From Sphingomonadales bacterium (GTDB lineage: Bacteria; Pseudomonadota; Alphaproteobacteria; Sphingomonadales; Kordiimonadaceae), in NCBI GenBank assembly GCA_011088215.1, contig JAALKD010000027.1:1-42959 (forward strand): a stretch of DNA of 42,959 bases. Reading direction: 5' to 3'. Of this stretch, positions 1 to 8,157 are shown piece by piece (positions within the stretch are counted from its first letter, which is position 1; each line of letters begins with the position of its first letter). The position numbers and the translations under genes were made by a program. The notes under the pieces were generated by a model. That model saw nothing but the letters and a program-made list of their open reading frames with translations. It did no database searches and was not told the origin of the DNA.

Positions 1-12
1 GCTCTTCCGATC
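1..12. other. Residual Illumina adapter at contig edge
   Basis: The window opens with GCTCTTCCGATC, the 3' end of the standard Illumina adapter (its reverse complement is GATCGGAAGAGC). The next base is C where the adapter has T. Twelve matching bases exactly at the edge are most simply unremoved adapter sequence at a contig end. The last codons read from the gene that runs off this edge are then artificial. Confidence 0.8.
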
Positions 13-568
13 CTTGGCCCACTTGATCTGCCTGCGCCTGAACAGTGGAGTTCTCGCTGCCTACTATAACACCAGCATTTTTAATGCTGGGCAACATACG
101 GCGCAACAGATTCACCTGAGCAGAAAGGGAAGCATCAGTTGGGAGGCCAACGATCCCTGGACGGCTTTCAAAAGACTCAACTTTCTGCCCGACAAATGTA
201 TATAAAATCGGCGTATTTTGAAGCGCCCGCGTAATAATCTGAGTTGCTGGCCGACCGAGTGTTATAACTAGTGACAGTCGTCCATTTTTTTCTTCCTCAA
301 CAAGTTCGTTCGCAATCCGGCGGGCAGTACGCAAATTGCCGTTCATCTGTCGATATTTTACAGCACCACAGCTAACGCATGCTTTTTTAAAAGACTGACC
401 CAATTGTATTGTCGCATCGCGCTCGACAGTATCAACAATATAGATATCCGCTCCATAGGCATCCCCGACCATTAAACCCCAGCCCATCAGGCCAAAACAG
501 ATCTGAACTGATATCAGTCGCCGCCACCTCGGCGATCTCCAGAAAAATAATATATTTGCCGACATCAT
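1..568 (-). CDS. ABC-type substrate-binding protein (PF04392-like), partial
   Basis: This minus-strand gene starts at 568 (or 565; two ATGs in a row) and runs off the left edge, leaving about 185 residues. A hydrophobic N-terminal segment ending near AYGA looks like a signal peptide. The rest fits the ABC_sub_bind family (PF04392, COG2984): an early strand with a helix, then LGRPATQ, then NTPILYTFV, GIVGLPTD and a strand reading NAGVIVGSENS. Family members bind small ligands in the periplasm, and many occur without a permease, near sensors. Here the gene begins 8 bases after the outer-membrane barrel gene upstream, so the two are probably co-transcribed. No permease or ATPase gene is visible, but the locus is cut. 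The last four codons come from adapter sequence. The family is fairly sure; the ligand is unknown. Confidence 0.7.
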   Translation of the reverse strand, partial: MMSANILFFWRSPRWRRLISVQICFGLMGWGLMVGDAYGADIYIVDTVERDATIQLGQSFKKACVSCGAVKYRQMNGNLRTARRIANELVEEEKNGRLSLVITLGRPATQIITRALQNTPILYTFVGQKVESFESRPGIVGLPTDASLSAQVNLLRRMLPSIKNAGVIVGSENSTVQAQADQVGQGSEE

Positions 569-576
569 CACCCTGA

Positions 577-1899
577 TCAAAATTGCATCTGAAAACCGAA
601 CACATGTTGTGCGGCAGGCCTCAAGCCCGACTTATTAAGCGGTAACAATATGTTATAGTAAACGTTCAAGCTTTGCAGAAGTCTCATTTTGAGGCCCAAA
701 CTGACATCAAACTGATTGTCCCCCATTTGATCTTTATTATGGGTAACATGTTTGCCCAAAAAATCGACGCTAACGGCAACCGTGTTTTGCGCTTCCGACC
801 AGTTAAAAGCATACGATCCGCCAATTGCGTAATCGAAAATTTGCTCCGCGTTCAGTCCAGCGTTAAAACCGTAGGCAACGTTGAGGTGGGGTCGGAAAAT
901 GCCTCCGATCACGTCGATATTCCTCGACGCAATAAGCCTCGGCCTAACGCCGATACGAGGTAAACCCTGCAAATTGTTAACTTGGCCGGTCGGCAATCGG
1001 GCGTCAGCGCCGACGTTGACGTTCCAGCCCTTTTCCTGAGGTTCTCCAATCGAATAACTCAAGCGCAACACTGTATCCCCGATCCCGGTTTTAGTGGCCT
1101 GAAGCGCATCCACTGGATCATCAGAATCCCCACCAAACAAATGCAAACTATCGGGGGAAAATTGGCGTGTCGGATTCTCAACCACAGTGGCAACCGATGA
1201 AACACTCATCTCAGTTCGAAGCAGCGGCAAAAAGAAACTAACGTCAAATTTATCTGACAGGCCATAAGCGCCCGTTGCGGCAAACATTTCCTCCCTGATT
1301 GACAAGTCAATCGACAGTCTAATCACGTCTTTTTCAAAAGCATAGCAAGCTCCCACAGGCCCACCAAGGCACGGAAAGTCCGAACCATCATCGCCAAGAT
1401 CCATGTGTCGCAAATCAACCGTTATGTCGCTTAAAGGGTTGCCACTGAGCTCATTAAAATTCCGGACAGAATAGGCAAGTCCCAGATGAAATTCACCATC
1501 ACCAACCGTTTCTGCGTCAAACGCAAAAGCGGAAGCGCTGAACGCATCGCTGGTTGGAACGAATTCGTCCAATACCGCGTCATATTTGAATTGAACACCT
1601 ATATGTGGATTCAACACAGGAAATGACAAATCGCGCACACTCAGAGAAAGATTATTAAACTGCTCGAGCGAGCCATTGGTGAAATGCGCCGCATGACTGA
1701 AAACTTCGGAACCACGCAGTGTAATACCGTCCCCACCATAAAGACTGGAAACAATATCGGTAAGATTACCACTGAAGTTAGTGAACCCATCCTGAGCTAT
1801 AGTCGAAGGCGATGCCAAACCAATAGCGATTAGTGAACTCCCGGCTGCGACCGCTGTTCGAATGCTTCGGCAATAAGGCAATAAATTATCTCCGCTCAT
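577..1899 (-). CDS. Outer-membrane barrel protein, Phenol_MetA_deg (PF13557)-like
   Basis: This 440-residue exported protein starts at an ATG at 1899. A hydrophobic stretch at about residues 12-35 ends in a likely cleavage site around TIAQD. The mature part alternates polar and hydrophobic residues in strand-sized units, including LSDKFDVSFFLPLL near the middle and VNVGADARLPTG further on, and it ends in FGFQMQF with a terminal aromatic, as outer-membrane barrels do. The DARLPTG segment and the closing strands resemble the family named for MetA-pathway phenol degradation, usually annotated as transporter. Members are thought to be outer-membrane channels, but substrates are rarely known. It sits directly upstream of the binding-protein gene, which suggests outer membrane and periplasm work together on one ligand. 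Two cysteines lie in the FPCLGGPVGACYAF segment and could form a disulfide. Confidence 0.62.
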   Translation of the reverse strand: MSGDNLLPYCRSIRTAVAAGSSLIAIGLASPSTIAQDGFTNFSGNLTDIVSSLYGGDGITLRGSEVFSHAAHFTNGSLEQFNNLSLSVRDLSFPVLNPHIGVQFKYDAVLDEFVPTSDAFSASAFAFDAETVGDGEFHLGLAYSVRNFNELSGNPLSDITVDLRHMDLGDDGSDFPCLGGPVGACYAFEKDVIRLSIDLSIREEMFAATGAYGLSDKFDVSFFLPLLRTEMSVSSVATVVENPTRQFSPDSLHLFGGDSDDPVDALQATKTGIGDTVLRLSYSIGEPQEKGWNVNVGADARLPTGQVNNLQGLPRIGVRPRLIASRNIDVIGGIFRPHLNVAYGFNAGLNAEQIFDYAIGGSYAFNWSEAQNTVAVSVDFLGKHVTHNKDQMGDNQFDVSLGLKMRLLQSLNVYYNILLPLNKSGLRPAAQHVFGFQMQF

Positions 1900-1967
1900 A
1901 GCTTAGCATAAATCAATATTTGGTTTCAACGAACGTCAATTTGCCTCTTTCAAAATCTGGCTGCGGT

Positions 1968-2225
1968 TCAACGACATATTCTGAGCCAACCATGAGAATT
2001 GCTGCTTAATGCGGTTTCATCCATAGCTGGACAAGAAAAGGCCTCCTGCTCATCATATGCCTTCGCGTGTTTTACGTCCAAGAGAGCCATCAAAGTCATT
2101 ATCGCGACCACCATAAGCACGGTCACTGGCCAACGTGTATAACGCATGCGTCCACGTACCCGGTATATGCTATATCCGTTTGACGGATCAAACGTCCAAA
2201 TCTCTTCTGAATTATTAAGTTTCAT
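1968..2225 (-). CDS. Small membrane or exported protein, unknown
   Basis: I do not recognise this 85-residue protein. The ATG at 2225 is preferred; an in-frame TTG at 2246 would add seven residues. The first 30 residues are polar. They are followed by a hydrophobic segment (about 33-50, WPVTVLMVVAIMTLMALL) and then KHAKAYDEQ, so it is either a single-pass membrane protein or has a long-headed signal peptide cleaved after AKA. Two cysteines lie in the short C-terminal part. It reads in the same direction as the barrel gene, 68 bases downstream, and could be the first gene of that operon. No clear ribosome binding site is visible, so it may not be expressed. Confidence 0.35.
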   Translation of the reverse strand: MKLNNSEEIWTFDPSNGYSIYRVRGRMRYTRWPVTVLMVVAIMTLMALLDVKHAKAYDEQEAFSCPAMDETALSSNSHGWLRICR

Positions 2226-2353
2226 TGCCGACCCCAATCGTTGCAAATTAATATTGATTGTCTGGGCTTCAGACTAGCTTTTGACCGCGTCCTAAGATTC
2301 CGACAATTTCGGCTATGAGGTAGCACACCAAAACATACGAAATTTGCCAGCTG

Positions 2354-2393
2354 TGTCTAAAATTGTCGCAAACTATGCCTAAAATTGTCGCAA
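2354..2393. promoter_or_regulatory. Direct repeat pair, candidate regulator boxes
   Basis: The 18-mer TGTCTAAAATTGTCGCAA at 2354-2371 recurs as TGCCTAAAATTGTCGCAA at 2376-2393, one mismatch, with a 22-bp period (about two helical turns). A third, inverted and weaker copy lies near 2297-2313 (GACAATTT core at 2302-2309). They fall in the gap between the divergent minus-strand small-protein gene and the response-regulator gene. OmpR-type regulators typically bind direct repeats on one face of the helix, so the neighbouring regulator is the natural candidate. This is inference. Confidence 0.5.
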
Positions 2394-2534
2394 GGTGTAT
2401 CAATGACTTCGGTCTCTACGAAACGAAATTGCTGGCCAACACTGCATAATGTTTCTATGATTTGAAAGCCTTGATCACTATCAGTTGCCGCCGTATATCA
2501 GACACTTGGTATGATCAAATTGGGAGGGCCCGTA

Positions 2535-3242
2535 TTGTCCGCGGATAAACACATACTGTTAGTTGATGACGAAGAAGATATTCGCGAGCCTATTGGCGTA
2601 TATTTGGAATCGCAAGGTTACAAAGTAAGTTTAGCCTGTGATGCTAACTCCGCGTTGACCGTCATAAAAAATACAGATTGCGACTTGGCAGTTCTTGATG
2701 TCATGTTGGGAGCGGACGATGGTTTTGAACTATGTCGAGAAATCCGAAAAACCTCGGACATACCGGTTATTTTCTTATCAGGAAGAAGCGAAGAAACAGA
2801 ACGCATAGTCGGCTTGGAACTGGGTGCTGACGACTATATCGCCAAACCCTTCAATCCCCGGGAGTTATTGGCAAGAATTCGATCTGTGTTACGTCGCTCC
2901 AAATCTCTTGGCGATAACCCGGTAAACAAGACAGCCGACCAACCGAAATTTGGCGGTTGGACCCTGGATGTAGCCAATCAGGAGCTTATTTCAGATTCCG
3001 GCGACAAACAGGTCCTAAGCACTGGTGAGGCTCGCCTTCTTCAGGTGTTTGTCAATAATCCCAATGTGGTTTTAACTCGGGACCAGCTGTTAGAGATGAG
3101 CCAAGGGCGCACCGCCAACGCGTTTGATCGCAGCATCGATAATTATGTCAGCCGAATCAGAAAAAAAATCGAACAGAACCCCAGCCAACCAAAATTGCTA
3201 AAGACATACTGGGGTGGCGGATACGCGCTCAGTTGCAACTAA
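2535..3242 (+). CDS. OmpR/PhoB-family response regulator
   Basis: This is a two-domain transcriptional regulator. With the TTG start at 2535 it has 235 residues. That start is chosen because GGGAGGG lies six bases upstream and the protein then begins in the usual way (SADKHILLVDDEED). An ATG at 2511 would add eight residues but has no ribosome binding site. The receiver domain (about 5-118) has the acidic pair in VDDEED, the phospho-acceptor Asp55 in VLDVMLG, Ser82 and Lys94 in AKPF. The C-terminal winged helix (about 138-233) contains the RSIDNYVSRIRKKIE recognition region. The gene converges on the hybrid kinase at 3298-6246, 55 bases apart, so that kinase is the likely partner. Direct repeats at 2354-2393 in its upstream region suggest autoregulation. 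Confidence 0.93.
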   Translation: MSADKHILLVDDEEDIREPIGVYLESQGYKVSLACDANSALTVIKNTDCDLAVLDVMLGADDGFELCREIRKTSDIPVIFLSGRSEETERIVGLELGADDYIAKPFNPRELLARIRSVLRRSKSLGDNPVNKTADQPKFGGWTLDVANQELISDSGDKQVLSTGEARLLQVFVNNPNVVLTRDQLLEMSQGRTANAFDRSIDNYVSRIRKKIEQNPSQPKLLKTYWGGGYALSCN

Positions 3243-3297
3243 CCCCCTCAAAGACTGAATTCCAAGGCGTCGATGTATCAGGACAACGATGGCTACC

Positions 3298-6246
3298 CTA
3301 TCTGCTAGTTTCAAGTGTTTGAATCAGCTCAAAAATTTCGTCGGGAACAAACGGCTTTCCAAGATACGGCCTGTCGCAGGCATCAAGAAAATCTTTGGTT
3401 TTTGAAGACAAGTCATTGCCTGTTATAAATGCGGTATGAGAAACTAAATCGGGGTGGTGTTTCTGAATTTCACCGAATAATTGTTCACCGTCCATATCCG
3501 GCATCTTTATATCGCTTAAAATACCATCAAACTTTTCCTTGTTCAATGCTGACAATGCATCCGCCCCGGAACTTACGGCACATACATTATGGCCCTGCAA
3601 AACAAGAATGTCTTTGAGCGCAGATAGTACATCTGGCTCATCGTCCACAATCAGTATATTTTGCTTTGGCGCAATTTCTCTCATATTCGTTTGTGTTATA
3701 CCGTTCAAAAGACCGTGGCCTGTATGAGGTATCGTTACTTTAAAATGACTTCCCGGTTCTCTCTGATCGACCAGTATAATTTCGCCGCCATGCGACTTAA
3801 CGATACCACGGACAAGAGAAAGCCCCATACCAGTTCCCTCTCCTACTTTCTTCGTGGTGAAAAACGGATCAAAGATACTGTCACGAATATCCACGGGAAT
3901 GCCAATGCCGTTATCTGTCACATCCAATTCTATCGCCCGCCCAGATTCGTCCAAATGCATGGAAACACATATTTTCTTCGGCACCTGCTGATCTACCAAC
4001 GCTTGTTTGGCATTGATAATCAAATTCAGGATTACCTGAGCAAATTGATCCGGATCACCTTTTATAGCTGGCAATTGCGGCGCGATATCGGCCTCTACAA
4101 TCACCTTGTCGTCCTGCAATCCATACAATGACAATTCGAGCGCTTGTTCAACGCAAGCTACCGGGTCAAACTCTACTTTTTCGCCAGGACTTTTTCGCGC
4201 CATATCAAGGAATGAGCGAACAATTTTGGCGCATCGGTCTGCGGCGGCTGTAATCTTTCGAATTCTGGATTTCACACCTTCATCTTCGCCGGTCAGCGCC
4301 AGCACATGGGCGTTGGCCACAACGACAGTGAGCGGGTTGTTCAACTCGTGTGCAACACCCGCCAACAGCGTTCCAAGTGCATTAAGTTTTTCGCTTTGAA
4401 ACAGTGCCTCGCGCTGGGTTGCCAACTCAGACTGAAGTTCTTTAATGTTAGAAATATCAATGAAACTTACCACCCGCGCTTCCTGGCCGGCATAGGCAAT
4501 ATTATGTTCTGAAAACAGTGCCGGGAAACGCTCGCCAGACCGACGCAACAATGGCATTTCCTGCACCGATGACACACTTGCTTCGCTGTCACTGTCCGTC
4601 GCACTGCCCCATGAACCGCGGGCAGTAATAAAATCGCTGGCCAAACTGCCTATAAGTGAAGTTTCGCCCGCACCCAAGGCCTCTACCGCGGCATCACTAG
4701 CAAACAATATTTTATCGTCGGCTTTGCGCGCCAACATAACCGGAAACGGCTGACTGCCAAGTATCTGGCGCAACTGCGCTTCGTTTTTCTCAAGGTCAAT
4801 TTCAAGCAACCGTCGATTGGTAACATCATTTGCAATGGTAACGAAACCTTCGCCTTCAACCGGCCGTACCGACAAGTCTACCCACGTGTCATCATCTAGC
4901 AAGGCGGTAACGCCGTGGCTCTTGCCTTTTTCAATGGCATCCATCCATTCATGAATCCATTCACTGCGCTGCACCAGGCCACTGGTTTTAGCCGCCTTCA
5001 GGCGCCCGGTCAGCGTCTTTACCAGCGTAGATAGTGGTTGCTGGCTAATCCAATTCTGATCGTGCTGTAACATATTCTCGTAATATCTGTTGCAGGCAAC
5101 CAGCTTCCGTTCCTTATCAAAAAGCGCGAACCCAATTGGCATCGAACTGATGGCAGCCTCTAGTCGCGACTGGATTCGATAGAGCTGCGTTACATCGCGG
5201 CATATCAATATTTGCCCACCAGACTGCAAGTAACCGCAATCTACGATGAAACTACGATCGTCGCTGGTAACTACATTGAGGCGTGTTCCAGTAGTCAGCG
5301 CATGCCATAATTTTTGGACAATATCTTCGCTATCGTTGATTTTCACGCCGTCAATAAAATCGAATTTCTCTCGGTAAAGATCGATAATTTCGAGGGACCG
5401 CATACCGATGAGATCATTTTTTTCCTTGCCCAAAAAATTGGCCAGTGAATCATTGCATGTAAGAAAATTACCCTTCCCATCATCGATACCGATTAAATCA
5501 GGTATCGCCTCAATAGCATCTTGAACTGTACCCCAACTTTTCTCCACTTCTTCCTGGCGTTTTCGCTTTTGGAAATCAGCCAGCACCTCTGCGCGGGTCG
5601 ATATGTCCGATGCAATCAATGAAAGAGCAAACATGCCAAGTAGAGTGAAAAAAGTTGGCAGGGTTAGAAAAGCGATCGCAACATATAGTTCTGTTACAAC
5701 CGGGTCCAACACCGCACCTTGGCTAAAGGCAATCGAACCAACCACCATTTGCGACCCACCAAACAGTGCATATCCGGCAATGATCGCCCACTCCACAACG
5801 CGCTTGATCCTTGGCACATCATACAAAATCCACATATTCCAAAGACATGCCCCGACAATCATGTAAGGCAGGATCGATGACCGCAAACCTTCGTGAGGCT
5901 GCACAAAGCCAAACCAAACTGAACTACCCCACGTGAGTAGAACAATGCCAATCATAAGAGGAATATTAACAGTCTTATCAGCGCGTTGCCTGTACCCAAC
6001 GACAGACAAAATGGCAACACAAGGTCCCAGCAAGCTTAAGGCAATCTGTTGAACTGTGGGATTAGCAACTGCGTCATACGCATTGGCCAAATTTAATGCC
6101 CACTGAAGCGCAGACAGAGCGAACATCACAGACCACGTAAGAGCGTGGGCCGCGCGGCCAAAGGTCCACCACGCCATAAAAAACACGCCGCAAAGCGCAC
6201 TGCTGACAAACATCAGCGTCAATATCGCAAATGGCAGTTGGTCCAT
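3298..6246 (-). CDS. Hybrid sensor histidine kinase, 7 TM, PAS repeats, receiver
   Basis: This is a 982-residue hybrid kinase. Residues 1-212 contain about seven membrane segments. Three PAS-like regions follow (roughly 240-350, 360-480 and 490-600). The dimerisation/phospho-acceptor domain has His633 in VAHELNNPLT. The ATPase domain shows an N-box around Asn741-Asn745, DNGIGIP at about 778-784 and GTGMGLSL at 804-811. The C-terminal receiver (862-980) has Asp868/Asp869, phospho-acceptor Asp912 in SDIKMPDMDG, Thr942 and Lys964. All catalytic residues are present. It probably autophosphorylates and signals to the convergent OmpR-type regulator; the terminal receiver may act as a phosphate sink or feedback site. 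What the membrane domain senses is unknown. Three 10-bp-spaced ATACAAA boxes lie about 100 bases upstream of its start. Confidence 0.92.
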   Translation of the reverse strand: MDQLPFAILTLMFVSSALCGVFFMAWWTFGRAAHALTWSVMFALSALQWALNLANAYDAVANPTVQQIALSLLGPCVAILSVVGYRQRADKTVNIPLMIGIVLLTWGSSVWFGFVQPHEGLRSSILPYMIVGACLWNMWILYDVPRIKRVVEWAIIAGYALFGGSQMVVGSIAFSQGAVLDPVVTELYVAIAFLTLPTFFTLLGMFALSLIASDISTRAEVLADFQKRKRQEEVEKSWGTVQDAIEAIPDLIGIDDGKGNFLTCNDSLANFLGKEKNDLIGMRSLEIIDLYREKFDFIDGVKINDSEDIVQKLWHALTTGTRLNVVTSDDRSFIVDCGYLQSGGQILICRDVTQLYRIQSRLEAAISSMPIGFALFDKERKLVACNRYYENMLQHDQNWISQQPLSTLVKTLTGRLKAAKTSGLVQRSEWIHEWMDAIEKGKSHGVTALLDDDTWVDLSVRPVEGEGFVTIANDVTNRRLLEIDLEKNEAQLRQILGSQPFPVMLARKADDKILFASDAAVEALGAGETSLIGSLASDFITARGSWGSATDSDSEASVSSVQEMPLLRRSGERFPALFSEHNIAYAGQEARVVSFIDISNIKELQSELATQREALFQSEKLNALGTLLAGVAHELNNPLTVVVANAHVLALTGEDEGVKSRIRKITAAADRCAKIVRSFLDMARKSPGEKVEFDPVACVEQALELSLYGLQDDKVIVEADIAPQLPAIKGDPDQFAQVILNLIINAKQALVDQQVPKKICVSMHLDESGRAIELDVTDNGIGIPVDIRDSIFDPFFTTKKVGEGTGMGLSLVRGIVKSHGGEIILVDQREPGSHFKVTIPHTGHGLLNGITQTNMREIAPKQNILIVDDEPDVLSALKDILVLQGHNVCAVSSGADALSALNKEKFDGILSDIKMPDMDGEQLFGEIQKHHPDLVSHTAFITGNDLSSKTKDFLDACDRPYLGKPFVPDEIFELIQTLETSR

Positions 6247-6343
6247 GTCTTCAGCCTCAAATGATCTGCAATGTTGGCAGATCTATTGTCGCCTCAACCC
6301 TAATGACTACGCTTTAGAACAACAAGCTTTTGAGACAGAAGCT

Positions 6344-6370
6344 ATACAAAGCAATACAAACTAATACAAA
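6344..6370. promoter_or_regulatory. Three ATACAAA boxes with 10-bp period
   Basis: ATACAAA occurs exactly at 6344-6350, 6354-6360 and 6364-6370. Read in the kinase gene's direction the unit is TTTGTAT, repeated with three-base spacers. Heptamers spaced at about one helical turn are typical binding sites for OmpR-family regulators. The array lies in the 186-base gap between apt and the hybrid kinase, roughly 100 bases before the kinase start. Its regulator is not known; the nearby OmpR-type protein is one candidate. Confidence 0.5.
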
Positions 6371-6432
6371 TTACCCGCGGATACAGGTGGACCACATGTG
6401 TAATTTAAGCGGTTTTTTGCGCAATGCTGTGA

Positions 6433-6963
6433 TTAAACACCATCAAACTGTGTCAGCGCCACCAGCTTACACCCAAGACCGCGCACGAGGTCTGCACCGC
6501 CCAAATCTGGCAGGTCCACTATGAAGCAAGCGTCCTCTACAACAGCGCCCCCAGCGCGGATCAACGATATCGCAGCCTCTGCAGTACCGCCCGTTGCGAT
6601 CAGGTCATCCACAAGCAAAATGCGATCACCAGCATTAACACCATCGATATGAAGTTCGAGAAAATCGGTGCCATATTCTTTTCTATAAGCTTGTGTGCGG
6701 GTCTCATAGGGCAGCTTGTCTGCCTTGCGGATTGGAACAAAGCCCGCATTCATCTGGTAGGCCATCAGCCCACCCATTACAAAGCCCCGCGCCTCGATGC
6801 CAACAATCTTATCAAACTGTCTACCATCATAATGACTAACAAGCTCGTCAACCGTGCGCCGAAAAGCACCAGCATTTTGAAACAGGGTGGTCATATCCCT
6901 GAACATGATCCCCTTCAGCGGGAAATCAGGCACAGTTCTAATATGATCTTTAATCCATGACAT
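6433..6963 (-). CDS. apt: Adenine phosphoribosyltransferase
   Basis: This 176-residue cytoplasmic enzyme makes AMP from adenine and PRPP (purine salvage). The whole family pattern is visible: PDFPLKGIMFRDMTTL near the N-terminus, GIEARGFVMGG in the middle, RKADKLPYET, and the PRPP-binding motif ILLVDDLIATGGTA at about 116-129. The length is normal for the family. It starts at an ATG at 6963, 22 bases after the hydroxy-acid dehydrogenase gene on the same strand, so the two are probably co-transcribed. There is no obvious functional link between them. Confidence 0.96.
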   Translation of the reverse strand: MSWIKDHIRTVPDFPLKGIMFRDMTTLFQNAGAFRRTVDELVSHYDGRQFDKIVGIEARGFVMGGLMAYQMNAGFVPIRKADKLPYETRTQAYRKEYGTDFLELHIDGVNAGDRILLVDDLIATGGTAEAAISLIRAGGAVVEDACFIVDLPDLGGADLVRGLGCKLVALTQFDGV

Positions 6964-6985
6964 TGAGCTGAACTTTCATTTGTGG

Positions 6986-8137
6986 TTACTGGCGCCGAAG
7001 GCAATGCCTACCCGCAATTTCACCGACTGACGTGACGCCAAGAAGCGCCATATCGCGCGCCAATTCATCCTTTAATGATATCAAATATTGCTGCACACCA
7101 CGCCCTCCGCCCGCTGCCAAAGCATAGAGATACGGCCTGCCGAACGAGACCGCATCGGCTCCAAGGGCCAGGGCCTTTATGATATCTGTGCCACGGCGCA
7201 CACCGCCGTCCACAATCAATTCCAGCCCACCACCAATTTTATCGCGCATAGGTGCTACGCAGTCAATCGGAGCAGGTGCAAAATCCAGCTGCCGGCCACC
7301 ATGGTTCGAGATCATGATCGCGCTGGCGCCAATACTGGCTGCGCGGGCTGCATCCTCAGGCGACTGAAGGCCCTTGATCGCGAATGGGCCGCCCCATCGG
7401 TCAATTATAAGGGCCACATCATCCCAAGTTACTGTACGGTCAAACTGACTGTTAACATAGTCAATAACCCCTATCGCGCCAGCCCCGAGCACGTCGCCGC
7501 GCCCAGCCAAGTTGGCTAACTGAAAATCAGAGTTTCGCAACAAATTGATCGCCCATCGCGGATGGGTTGCAAAACTGAACAAGCTGCCCAGTTTCAGACG
7601 CGGCGGCATTTCAAAGCCGCTTCTATGATCGCGCTCGCGGTTACCCGCCAGCGGCGTGTCGACAGTTAAACATAGCGCAGCATAGCCCGCCGCTTTAGCC
7701 CGGTCGACAAACTCTTCGGTCAATGATCGATCTTTGTGGATATATATCTGGAACATTTTAGCCCCCGGCATGGCACCGGCAACATCTTCAATGCTGGTAG
7801 TGCCCACCGTTGAAAGGCTATACATCAGGCCCGTATTGTTGGCCGCACGCGCAACACCGATTTCTTTTTCGTGGTGAAATAGCCGCGACATACCGGTTGG
7901 CGACAGAACAATTGGTGCCGCCAATTCTGTCCCTAAAATCGTTGTCTTCATATCAATGTCGCTGATATCCCGAAGATATTCCGGCATCAATTCATAGCGG
8001 TGAAAAGCATTTTCATTGTTGGATACAGACCATTCGTCGTCAGCACCGCCAACCAGATAGTCATAGATCGGGCCTGGCAACACGCGCCGCGCTCGCCGAC
8101 GGTAATCATCAACAGAGATGCAATCTTTATGAGGCAC
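6986..8137 (-). CDS. FMN-dependent alpha-hydroxy-acid dehydrogenase (LldD-like)
   Basis: This 383-residue flavoenzyme oxidises an L-2-hydroxy acid such as lactate, glycolate or mandelate. It belongs to the FMN-dependent dehydrogenase family (PF01070). Visible signatures are an N-terminal SVDDYRRRARRVLPGPIYDYLVGG-type region, APIVLSPTGM, FQIYIHKDR, LTVDTPLAGNRERD and the active-site SNHGGRQLD with its His-Arg pair, followed by GGVRRGTDIIKALALGADAV for phosphate binding. No membrane-anchor insertion is apparent, although the 185-205 region is variable in this family. It starts with GTG at 8137, 20 bases after the serine-hydrolase gene. The length and motifs match L-lactate dehydrogenase, but substrates differ between paralogues, so no symbol is given. 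Confidence 0.88.
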   Translation of the reverse strand: MPHKDCISVDDYRRRARRVLPGPIYDYLVGGADDEWSVSNNENAFHRYELMPEYLRDISDIDMKTTILGTELAAPIVLSPTGMSRLFHHEKEIGVARAANNTGLMYSLSTVGTTSIEDVAGAMPGAKMFQIYIHKDRSLTEEFVDRAKAAGYAALCLTVDTPLAGNRERDHRSGFEMPPRLKLGSLFSFATHPRWAINLLRNSDFQLANLAGRGDVLGAGAIGVIDYVNSQFDRTVTWDDVALIIDRWGGPFAIKGLQSPEDAARAASIGASAIMISNHGGRQLDFAPAPIDCVAPMRDKIGGGLELIVDGGVRRGTDIIKALALGADAVSFGRPYLYALAAGGGRGVQQYLISLKDELARDMALLGVTSVGEIAGRHCLRRQ

Positions 8138-8157
8138 GTGCCGCGTCTTTCACCAGT

